Assembly: GCF_020382885.2 (NCBI RefSeq)
Contig: NC_058493.1
Coordinates: 24,159,999 to 24,223,998, forward strand
Origin: Scatophagus argus
Lineage: Eukaryota; Chordata; Actinopteri; Scatophagidae
Direction: 5' to 3'
Length of the DNA: 64,000 nucleotides
Numbering within the stretch: the stretch's first letter is position 1; the number at the start of each line of letters is the position of its first letter. This document shows positions 45,206-55,700 of this stretch, piece by piece. The translations under genes were made by a program, and so were the position numbers. The notes beneath the pieces were generated by a model that was not told the origin of the DNA, did no database searches, and saw nothing but the letters and a program-made list of their open reading frames with translations.

Positions 45206-48200
45206 CAGTAAATAGCTTTCAAGTATCTGTCATGATTTTAATACTCGCTGCTGATTCAACCATTTCTTGATGCTAATGTCAAAATGAGCCTGAGGAGATT
45301 ATGTGTGTTACTACATCACTGCTTTTGAGGAGCTCTGGCTCCCTGGATGTCGATATCTGTATTATCTGTGACTGCAGACTTTGCAGGGTCCCAGTGGGTT
45401 GACATGGGGCGAACAGCAGGAGACACCCTGGACAGGCTGCCAGATCATCACAGGCCTGTCACATAGAGACAAACGACCATTCGACAAATAACATGACTTT
45501 TCTTTAAGATAATGACATGTTGTTTCTTATTACCTTCTTTGTTGGTTTTAAGATTTTTAAACTGATTTCTGCAGAAAATGAAAAGCTTTATCTCGGGGGA
45601 GTCACGCTCCACATGTGGTGAAGCATCTAATTCCTGCCTCCTCTTCTCATTTCTTTTGCGATGTTGTGATATGGACCTGACCTACTTACGCCTCCAGAAC
45701 AAGAAAAACGTGTCACGGTGCAATGCACACCTGGAAACAGTGCTATCCAGGATGTAATTGCATCTTTTTACGACTCTCGGTAGGATGTTGCTTGTTTTAA
45801 TCAAACTGATTCTCACGCATGCTGCTGTGAGTGTGGCTAAAATGGCTCCAAGTAGTTGTAATTGGCTGCAGATGTGTTGTGACAGGACATGATGTACAAA
45901 AACACCAACCGACTCCCAAAACAGATTTTGCTTTGAGTGGTCAGTGACAGTTCTGAGCTCACACGGAGCTGCGTGGTGTGTGTTTAGGTGTATGTGTGTG
46001 CATCTGTGTATGCATATGAGCCTACTCGAGGCCTGATGAGTAAATATGAACCACCTGGACATCCTGGAGGGGAAACCTTGGCTCCTGCTCCTGAAATCAA
46101 TTACACACAGCAGTGATGAAGCACAGCGGTGAGTGAGTTCACTGATGGAGCTCTGCATTTGTTTACGTCTATAACTGGAGGTATATGTCCGGTCAGAAAT
46201 TAAAGCCAAATACATACTTCAAGCTATTGTGTTTGTACTGCAGGAAGAGCTCGAAACCTGCAAACATTTTTGAGTATTTTGGAGTGTCTGTCATTTCCTC
46301 ACAGGCAAACAGGTGTTGTGTATTACATCACATTTTCCTCTCAAAGCTGCCACAGCAGCAACATGAGTGTAAAGGTTCAGCGAGGTACGAGGGAGTACTG
46401 GATGTTGAGGATGGACGAGCGGATGTGAGGAAGCAGGTGAACGTCTGAAGGTCTGCAGGCTGAAAAGGATGGAAAACGGATTGTGACGAGTTGACAGTTA
46501 ATATCAGGCAAGTTTAACTGACATCTGTGATTGTTACGTCTGTTACTTTGTCCAATCTACTCCGCAGTCACCCTTGTTGGAATCTTACATGCAGTCACTT
46601 TTTCATTATAGCTGCATTGTGATGGCGGATTTCTTAATTTATATCATTATGTTCATATATTTATTTTTCTTTGACCAGATTACTGTCACCTATGAGCAAA
46701 ACACACAGCTGTTTAATGCTGATACAACATTTAGCTAACACTTACTGTTAATTTACTATTGGGCAAACTGTTATATTTTTACTATTATATACATCTTTTT
46801 ACTTTGGACTGTATGTTTACTATATTAATTACTGTGTTAATTTCCTATGTAGATTCAATGTTCCTTAATTTATGTTGTGGTTTGAGGGAAACTAACTAAT
46901 TTGACATATTATATTGTGTATATATAGCGTGTAATCCATTTTATAGTTTAACTACTAGTTGGTCTGACTATTCGTCCGGTTGTGCACCTAGTGAGAAACA
47001 TGGAGGCTGAAATTTGGGTCCATAAGGTGAAGTATGGCCTCCTTTCTGAAAGCCCATTGTTGTTTTACAGCAGAACTAAAGCACCACCATTAAGAAGCTT
47101 TGTCACACAGAGCTGTGTATCATTTGCCAGAAGAGCAAATAGCAGGGCAGGCCTATGGGATTTTGTGGGGTTTAAGTTTATCCATCTTAGTTTAGGTTAT
47201 CCAGCACATAGCAAAGTGCCCTTGGGTGATACTCCTTCAAATTCTGACACAAAACCTCAGCGCTCTGTTGTAGGTTCAGAGAAAAGAGACTTGAGATGAC
47301 AACAGACAGAAAGTCATGCTTGGTTTCCTTGTAAACACTCACGGACTAAGCTTGGCAATCAGCCATTTAGAAGCAAATCTGTCTAAATTAACGTGCCTTT
47401 CCCTTAGCCCTTTGTCCCTGTAATGCGGTGTGCTGCCGGTATGCTGAATGCCCCAGCTTTGTGGCATTTTATTAGGACAACAGTAAACCCTGTTGGCTCG
47501 TCTGACTGGTTACTCCGGGTGAAAAATGCCTGTGAGATGGCAGAGGGTGGAAACAGTACAAGCAGCGTGATTTTAAGAGCAGTGCAGGCCAGTCAGCCAC
47601 ATCAGGAGGTTGTGCCTCTTTCTCATCAACACAGTTACTGACGAGTTTTCCTAATTATATTCTATATGGTCAATTAACTTTGAGTCCAATTTTACATTAG
47701 CAGATATTTAAGACACCACTTATTAAAATTACCCTTCAGTTTGCTGTCAGAAAGCCAACAAAGCAGAGCTGCCCAAAGGGCCTGCAAAGTTGGCTCACTG
47801 TAAGGTTCAATTAAGCCCAATAGATGTTTTAAGGAAACTTTATTTAAAAAGCTTACAATAAGGTTTTTACTCTTTATTGTTGTTGCAAGGTAAAAATGAC
47901 CTCTTAAATGCGTAGAATCCCTAATTATTTATTATTTTTCATAACGTAAGCTTGGCGAGCACAGAATTAAGGGAACTTGGGAACCATTTTACATCATGTT
48001 TTCTAGGCAGGCACTTATAAGACACGACTGATTATGTTTTATTCACATTCCCTCTTCCTGAAACCACATGATGTCTCTTAGATGCATCTTCGTTCATCCC
48101 AGTTCAAGTCTAAATGCGCTCAGCAGTACTTTGCTGAATGTCTGTTCATGTTGAACCCCTAAATCCGGTTCCAACTGGTACAGTAATGCTTGCTTATAAT

Positions 48201-49357
48201 AAATATATCCAAGGCCACAGTCTGACTCTGAATTAAGCTGAAACTGGCTGAGTTGTTTGACCTTCCTGTGAGCTTTCTTAATTTAAAGTACAATGCTGGA
48301 TGACGGCTCGTACTGTTATCCACATTCTACTTTGGGACTCTTGTGGAAATAAAATATTTAAATGCTGTTTATTTTTAAAACCAAGCCTGCGTTTTGGGGG
48401 TCTGAATATAGATTAATAGCAATTGCAGCACAATGAAGATGAAACTTCAGTGAATTTGGCATTCTGTCTGAATTATTTGTAGAATTGAAAACTGTCAAGA
48501 TTATCTTGACCCAGATTTTATCTTGCGTTGGTTCACAACATGTAATTTACCTTTTGTCAAGCTACACGCTAACACAGATGTTTGAGTAAAATCAGTCATC
48601 CAATATTTATGCTTCTGTAAATCTGCAAACACAAAGCTGACGATCGATTTGTTCAGTGAGGTAAATGCGTTTTCGAAATAACATACGATTAATGTTGCAG
48701 ATGGAAAATGTAGTAAAAATGTCAACACATGAATAAGAACTTGATTTTTAAAAAAAAAAAAAAAAAGGGGCAGTAAAAACCTGAAAAAAAACACAATGCG
48801 AATTTAGCGTTTATCACAAAAATGTGACCAAAGTAGAATTTATTAGATAAATGAGTTTAATACTCGCCTTTCGTGAGAACATAACACACATTCCACCACT
48901 CAGCATTGCCTTTTGTCCCATAAACACACATGGCACACGGTGCATTAAAATGTTACAGAACTAAAAGTTTAGAGTTGCAGACATCAGTGTCAAACTGAGA
49001 AACAGGATGTGACCGGAAGAGATGCGACATGAAGCAGGAGCCAAAATGAAAGATGCACATTCTTATTGTCAATCTCGTTCATTTAAAATGACCCTGAGCA
49101 ATAATCTGTGTAAACATTTCTACATTCGCTCCAAACTAATACAACAGAGAAAAGAAAAGCCTGTGCCTCCTCTTCTACATGACATGTTCTCCATCCTTAC
49201 TAAATATGTACAAGGGAGTAAATTCACCTGACAGGCATGCTGGTGCTCTTGTTTACATGTTGTATTTTGCTGTGCATATACAAGGAATAAACATGACACC
49301 AAAATTTCAGTGAATCGTTAAAGATTCAGAGCATTGCTTTGTCTTTTGAAACTTGCT

Positions 49358-49363
49358 TTTATT
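49358..49363 (-). terminator. senp8: Candidate senp8 poly(A) signal
   Basis: TTTATT on the plus strand is AATAAA on the minus strand, about 150 bp after the senp8 stop codon. Confidence 0.5.
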
Positions 49364-49512
49364 ATGCAGTATGACAGACTGTGATAGAAATATACTTCAG
49401 ATATAGTTATATTACTGTATTCAGGGAGTGCATTCAGATGCTCCAGCAGTGGATATGTAGAGGCTGACAGCTGTTCTGCATATAGTGAGGGTCAATCAAT
49501 CATCGCTAATCA

Positions 49513-50178
49513 CTAAGGAAAAGACAGAGAGCAGCAGAGGTCACTCTGAGCGAGACTCTGGATCAGTCTGTGCCATTCAGCCCTCTTCTGCGTGATGTAG
49601 GCAGGGGTGATGATCTGCACAGGAAGGCGTGGCGAGCCCTCCACCCTGGCCTTCTCACACAAGGCCTCAGCAATACAGATAACGTACATGCCGCAGTCAT
49701 AGCTGTTCTGCTGAGATGGACACGGCTCCTCCACAAACAGCGGTATCCTCCCTGTGCCCAAGAACGGCTCTAGCTTGCTGGCGACGCGCCGTGCGTGCAG
49801 CGAGTTGCTGCCATTTTGAGAGTCATAGTGGGCAAAGTGGTTGGAGTTGTGATGGTAGACCAAAAGGCTCCAGTGGGATCCCCCAGCACTTTGGTTGGAG
49901 TTGTCGTTAACAGCCAGGAAGACCCAGTGACGAGAGGCAAGATCCAGAGGCTCCAGAAACAGAGCTAACTCATCGGGACAAGAGGCACACTTGATGAACT
50001 GCGTGACCTCCGGGCTGATGAAGAGGACGGTGTCCCCCAGGACTCTGAAGCGCTCAGCAGCAAAGTACTCGAAGGCAAAACCAATTACTTGGTCATTTAG
50101 CCAGTAAGGTCCCTCCAGTAAGGACACATCAGAGCGGCGTAGCAGGCTGTCGTGGTAGCTCAGCACTACAGGGTCCAT
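49513..50178 (-). CDS. senp8: Sentrin-specific protease 8 (NEDD8-specific protease DEN1/NEDP1)
   Basis: SENP8 is a C48-family cysteine protease that matures NEDD8 and removes it from substrates. The single coding exon encodes 221 residues (human 212). Catalytic residues are visible: His102 (GSHWSLL), Asp119 (FAHYDSQ) and Cys162 (QQNSYDCGMYVIC). Gln156/157 are in the oxyanion position, and the conserved GPYWLNDQVIGFAFEYF lies at residues 23-39. All key residues are intact. The start is set by ATG at 50178, with an upstream splice acceptor (tatttttcag|) at 50204-50206, so exon 1 is non-coding, as in mammals. The C-terminal extension of about 10 residues (QSDLCCSLSFP) is the only unusual part. 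It is divergent from the + strand gene that begins after 52 kb. Confidence 0.97.
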   Translation of the reverse strand: MDPVVLSYHDSLLRRSDVSLLEGPYWLNDQVIGFAFEYFAAERFRVLGDTVLFISPEVTQFIKCASCPDELALFLEPLDLASRHWVFLAVNDNSNQSAGGSHWSLLVYHHNSNHFAHYDSQNGSNSLHARRVASKLEPFLGTGRIPLFVEEPCPSQQNSYDCGMYVICIAEALCEKARVEGSPRLPVQIITPAYITQKRAEWHRLIQSLAQSDLCCSLSFP

Positions 50179-50203
50179 CCTCCAACACAGTCACAGAGTT
50201 GCT

Positions 50204-51406
50204 CTGAAAAATACACAGGAAGATTTCAGTGCTGAGTGCTTAACTGATTTATCAATTAATAAATCATCAACAACTGTTGTGACACATTTATCAAAAGAGA
50301 AATAACAAACAGTTCTTCATTCCACCTTCTCAACAGTGAGAACTGGCTATTTTCTTTGTCTTGTGTGATTGCAAACTTATCTCTTTGGGTGTTGGAGTGC
50401 TGGTGATACAAAACAAGCAACTTTTACATGTTGACTTGGGCTTAAGAAAACTGCTCGTGATGTAAATTTATCACTACTGTCCTTCTCCCTTCCATAGACC
50501 GGTCACTTAATCATGAAAGTAACTGACAGATAAATCGCTAAAAAATAAAATAAATGATCTGCAGCTCCGTCACAGTGCTGTAATGAACAGCAGAGCAACA
50601 GAAAAGTGATCAAACGGGACTGCATGTCACAGAAAAGAAAAACAATTTGAAGGTGTCATTTGGGATCCTTGGACAATGCAAAGGGCATTTTACACTTAAG
50701 CTATTGGATAAATTGGGACATTGGAAAAACGACTCACCCAATAATATGGCATATTTATCATGTTTCCATTTGTTTTTAAGCGGAACAAACTTTTATGCAA
50801 TTAGATGCAGTTACAATATGATACTTTGACTGCGGCATGTCACCAAACCTGAACACAAACGATGGAAACCCCAAGTATCTTCACTGGACGGTCCTCTCAA
50901 CAGCCACACTGCACGAATATGTTTTAAAGCTACAAGTCAGGCAAGTCTGAACCCTTACAGAAACCGTTAAAAGTTACTGTAAGAAGCACAGAAGGACGCA
51001 GATTTGATCCCATCTTGACTCGGTACGTCGGTGAGGCTCGTTACTCGGAACCGGCTTGTGCTATTAAAAGATAGTTATTTTCCAAATATACCCAACTGCG
51101 TTTGATCGACCATGACCAATACTAACTACAGGCTGCTGGTAGCGGGGTGTCACATTACTGCAATGCGTTTAGTCCACCGTCTTTGCCAGCAGGCAGTTGA
51201 CTGCCGAAATGGTCTTTAGCTTTAGCATGAGCTAGCTGACGGCCACTTTCACACCCACACGAAGCCAAACGCCTGTGAAACGTGAACTGTGTGCTGCCGA
51301 ATTAAAACGCGTGCAGTCCATTTAATATTCGCACCTGTCAAAGACACAGACTCAAATAAAAAGTACCACGAAGACTGCAGTCTTGTCCCTCATTGCAAAC
51401 ACTTAC
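50204..51406 (-). other. senp8: senp8 5' UTR intron
   Basis: On the minus strand this runs from a good donor, |gtaagtg (plus acttac at 51401-51406), to the acceptor cag at 50204-50206. It joins a non-coding first exon to the coding exon. It holds no other gene. Confidence 0.55.
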
Positions 51407-51500
51407 GTAAACCGCTGCAGGAAGACCTCAAACATTTTTCGACAGGGCACCTGCGCAGTACAGTGGAAATGCTGTGGCGTGAGGTGTGTACATCGTCGCC
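51407..51500 (-). other. senp8: Candidate senp8 non-coding first exon
   Basis: The exon lies just upstream of the strong minus-strand donor gtaagt. Its 5' end is a guess and cannot be read from sequence. Confidence 0.4.
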
Positions 51501-52300
51501 GTGTTATTTACTGTTCATTTCCTCTTATGTCGCTCCGTCCATTTATGCACCACAGGTGAAGTGGATACCGCGACAAAAACTGACACATGTATAAAAACCG
51601 CTCATTACGCCAAAAAAGAGTCCACGCACGGTCAAAGTAATACAGGCAGCGCACACTTCCTCGCGCTTCTGTGTTTTGGGATCCACGGAGCATGCGCACC
51701 AGAGTCTTTCTCCAGCCGGGGCGGTTGAGAGTTCTGAAAATAGCATTCATCGTTGACAACCGCCCCTTTGTCTACCTGCAGCCTCGCAGACTAAATTTAA
51801 CCACACGACACGCCCACTGTACCTCCAGACACGCCCTCTTCCATACACGACACGCCCCTGGGCTCTTTCCCTAGCTTTTATAACGTTACAAGTTTTGCTG
51901 TCTGAAGCTAACGGTTTCGAGGGTCTGTCATTTAGTAGTAGGCGTTATATATTTGCCGCGCGTCCATAGATAGACCTACTCTGGGTCCTTTTCAGTCATC
52001 GTGTACAGGGAAAGTGCAATACCCCGTGCGGCCACTAAGCCAAAACCCACTCACAGTGCAGCTCCGGCCCCGGGGGTTTGGCTCAGCCCTCCCTCTGTGT
52101 ATTTTCTCCCCGCCCATGAGCAGCGTGAACGCGCAGTGCCGCGCGTCCGGCAGAGCGGCGGCACTGATTAGCAAGGCAAAGCAGAGTTTTCAAGGACCGT
52201 CACGGAGCTGCGACGGACTGCTTTTTAATTACATTCAAACAGCGAACACGCACGGATAAAGAAAAATAAACAAACAATTAAACATGCGCAAGTGCTCGGC
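51500..52300. promoter_or_regulatory. Divergent senp8 / myo9a promoter region
   Basis: This is a GC- and CpG-richer block between the two opposed transcription units. It has GAGCATGCGCACC at 51688-51700, an NRF1-like half palindrome. Three CACGCCC boxes lie at 51809, 51830 and 51851, and a TATA-like ttttataac is near 51877. GC-rich sequence with CGCG words runs from about 52030 to 52200. Confidence 0.55.
51809..51857 (+). promoter_or_regulatory. Three CACGCCC boxes at exact 21-bp spacing
   Basis: CACGCCC occurs at 51809-51815, 51830-51836 and 51851-51857. This is a KLF/Sp-type core. Flanks of the first and third are also identical (acacgacacgccc). Confidence 0.7.
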
Positions 52301-52516
52301 GCGGACTTGAATTTCGAGGAGTTGTTCGGAGGCGAGCGGCGGGAGAGAGAAGGAAACCAATTAAATCAGTGGGAATGCAGGGAATTAAATAGAGATTTAG
52401 GCATTTTGTCTGGCTACAAGTGTGTGTGTGTGCGTGTGCGGCTCTGCACACCGTCCCGAGACGAGACGAAAAACTCAAGCCCCACTTAAAGTTCACTTCA
52501 GCGTCCACGTCTGGAG
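52030..52516 (+). other. myo9a: Candidate non-coding first exon of myo9a
   Basis: A CpG-rich segment ends with a consensus donor, CTGGAG|gtaagtg, after 52516. MYO9A, an unconventional myosin with a RhoGAP domain, lies head-to-head with SENP8 in human, and its first exon is non-coding as far as I recall. No MYO9A coding sequence is in the window, so the name rests on synteny only. The 5' end is not determinable. Confidence 0.45.
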
Positions 52517-52734
52517 GTAAGTGTGTGATGTTTGGTAGTGAGACCCTGCGGTGTGGTGGGCTGCCCCAAACGGGGGAAGAGGGGCTTTGGGCTGGAAGCA
52601 GCCAGTGAGTCAAGAAACGTATTCATCTGAGCTCCACTCATTTGTAAGATGTAAGATCTTCAGTTGCCGTGCTTTGAAGGTGTGTATGGGACTCAGTCGG
52701 TGCTTTTGTTGAATGAGTAATCACACAGTCAAAG

Positions 52735-52757
52735 GTGTGTGTGTGTGTGTGTGTGTG
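52735..52757 (+). repeat. (TG)n microsatellite
   Basis: About 11 GT units in the probable myo9a intron. Confidence 0.92.
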
Positions 52758-55700
52758 AGTGAAGTGTATTTACGGGTATTAAAAAGTTTGAGTTCTCGCA
52801 GCCACAAACTGCTTTCTCTACATCAAGCGCCACCGCAATACAATTTATCCTGTTTTGTGTTTACTTTACTAATCAAAGCAAACTTGATTTAAAAGAAAAA
52901 CAAACAAACAACAAACCCCGCTGCAGAACAGCACATTTGACACTCATAGCCGCACAATAAATAATTTGCCAGCCCACATAAATCTAGCATTCGTGTCCGT
53001 TAAGGAGCAGGAGGAGGCTGAGAGCCTTGTGTGTCTGGCTGCAGTGGGGTGGGGTAAATGTTTACACATGTATTATTTAGTGGAGGTCAGACAAAACAGC
53101 TTATAATGCAGCGAAGGCAATAAAGAGAGCAAAAGCTGCTGTGATCGTGCAGGGAGGTCTGATGGGGCGAAGAAGCTGCTGAATCATGGGTGGAGTGGAC
53201 GGAGAGGCGTTCACGCACGCGTGCACTTCACGCACATCTCGGCTGCAAACTTGCAACACCAGATATTCTGCAGAAGACAACTTTAATGTGCCTTAAGATG
53301 TTTTGTCACTTCCTGTGGTGATTTTTTTTTAGTCGCAGTGATGTTCTTGCTGATTATTTTCTGCTTTCATTGTTGCAGAGCTGTCAGTCGAGTGATGACA
53401 GGAAAATGAGGGGACACAGAGATCAGGAACAGCATGTAACAAACGTCCCCAGATGGACTCATACTGTCTCATCACAGTATTTGTGTGGTGATGATAACAC
53501 ACCCCTGTTAGATTTAGAACAGGATGTCTGTGATTATCAGGGCTAAACGTCTTCACTGTCTTTCTGTGCTCAGGTTTTCATCTTTTCGCTTGGTAGAAAC
53601 GTTTGTAATTGTCCCTTGAGATTGGTCTTCCTGCATCCCTTCGTTACTGCTAAAAGGAAAAAAGAAAAAGAAACAAGTAGCTGTGAGGTTCCCGTCGTCC
53701 TGCGCTCAGACCAGCACAGGTGATGAGAGTAAAGTGGGCCTGTCCTGCAGGAATGTGAGGTCTGAGAAGACGCAGCTGCTGTAGCATGAGAGGCGGCCCA
53801 GGCTGAGACTCCAGCAACTGTGTCCCCGTCGACATCTGACACCCCGCAGGCCTCCAGCGTCTGCTATTTCTAAAAGACGGGCCTCACTTTGTATCACATC
53901 CGAGCTGTGTCTGTGTTCGGCGATAGCGCCGACACCACCTGAAATACTGAAGCTGCGGTTTGAAAGGTCGAAGGCTCAGCTTGTGATCTTTGCCGAAGCT
54001 GATTTGTATTGCTGTATGGAGGTTTTGCGGATGTGTGAGGACGTCGCAGTGTTGGAATAAGACAATCTGGATTTCTGATTTTGCTTTGCACGCTTTGTAA
54101 AAGCTCATGCACGCACGCAAAGTTTTAGCAGTTCATTTTCACAGTCTGCCTAATCTGGATTCAGTCAGCGTTCTCTCAGGGAAACAATGAATGACTTCAG
54201 GTTTTGTCATCTTTCTGTCCTGTCAGCCAGTTAGACCTGTGGCCTCACATTTGACCCATTTGTTCTTTTTGTCCGACGTGAGTACACACAAAAGGAAATG
54301 AGTGTGTCAAACCGAAACTGAGATTTGAGCGAGATTACCTTTCATATGTTGTGACAGATTGTTTCACGTGTGTGTGTCTGTGTGTGTCCTCGTGCATCTC
54401 GGAAAACTGTGTACCAAAGAAACTTGAGAAGTAGACTCCAAAAACGTGAACAGGTTCACTGAACGCGGTCCTCGGCTTCAGAGGAGACGTCCCCCTTGTC
54501 TGAGTGTGCCTGCAGAACATTTTAGGTGCACAACAGCTGAGGCATCATGACGGCAGAAAGAGAAGCCATAAAATCTGCATCAGCTTTTAAAATAACTCTG
54601 TCTTTATATACAACCTGATGAGTTTTGGGTTTTTTTTTTATCAGGAAACATGTTGCAAGGATGAGGTAAAAAGAAAGTAATACTCTAGAGATCATGTGAA
54701 TAGCAGATTTGAACAGTAAAACAAAAGGAAGTAAAAGCAAAGCAACCTCAGTACCAAGGGACTGTAGCTGTGATGTTCAGCCTAAGATCAGCATTCTGCC
54801 ACCATTTTCATAGTTGAAGCTTCTGTTGAATTGCAGCCCTGGGGAGAAGACTACCAGGACTCGCACCCCAGGGGTCGTCTTATTGTCATTTTAAAACATA
54901 AACACGCACTTCAAACGTGCTGTTTTTGTTCACTTAATAATTGAGGCGGCAGCCCTCTGTGCTGAGTCCAGCTCTTTGCTCATCCACAGCCGCTCCTGTA
55001 AGGATTGTTCCTCCGGTCTCTTACGCAATCTAAACAAACGAGAAAGACCCTTCCTTCGGTGCCCGCAATGTTACCTGCTGAACTGGATGGCAGCTTGAGT
55101 CACGTGCGGCAGGCTCACATGATCGGTATGTCCTGAAAAGTGTTGTGGGCCGCATGATGGGATTGTATGGCGCAAGTGATTGGCATGCACATGAAGTCAT
55201 TAAAGAGGAACCTGCTTGTGTTGCAATGAACAAAGCTCCCCTTTCTTTAGTGGGCCATTATATGAGCAAGGCTTTGGCCTCAAAGGCTCAGCTTCCCCGC
55301 GTTTTGCATTTCCCCTCATTAACTCACTGGTGCTAACAGTAGCTGGAGTGAGACGGAGAGAAGAAAGTCCATTGTGTTGTTTTTAGCAATTTTGCTTGTG
55401 TGAAATGAGCTTTACTTGTCCATTTTAATTAATCCCTTAAAAATGGGAAGCGGAGGAGTCAACAAACAATACTGATCTGACTGGAAGCTCAGTTTGTATC
55501 CCACTAAATTAAATTCTGTCCTCCGAGGTTTTGATTTGGACAGAGAAGCAAGTCTTTTTTTGTTGTTGTTGTTGAGAATCCCCCCGTGGTTATTTAGTCA
55601 AAGCTTGAAAAATCACAGAGAAATTGAATTTCATGCAAAGAAAGCAGCTTGCAGAGTGTCAAAACCCTCGAGTTCCTCTTTTCCTCCTTTATAGTTTTTG

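Larger units (their letters stand above)
38900..49340. other. Intergenic region gramd2a - senp8
   Basis: No gene is supported in about 10 kb. It holds a dispersed repeat at 42590-43000, another at 44925-45175 and a CA tract at 45175-45203. An AT-rich, repeat-poor block lies at 47.0-48.5 kb. The longest frame (177 codons, minus strand, 45682-46215) lacks recognisable domains. The 3' UTR of gramd2a may extend into the first part, but its end cannot be placed. Confidence 0.6.

Noticed and set aside
45682..46215. 177-codon open frame on the minus strand between gramd2a and senp8
   Set aside because: There is no recognisable motif; it is His/Ser/Cys-rich from TG- and CA-type sequence, with no supporting splice sites.
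46982..47299. 105-codon plus-strand frame in the AT-rich block
   Set aside because: No motif and no context. Kept only as part of a possible conserved non-coding block.
52292..52489. 65-codon open frame in the candidate myo9a first exon
   Set aside because: It lacks an ATG start and does not resemble the MYO9A N-terminus. The only nearby ATG (52283) opens a short upstream frame.
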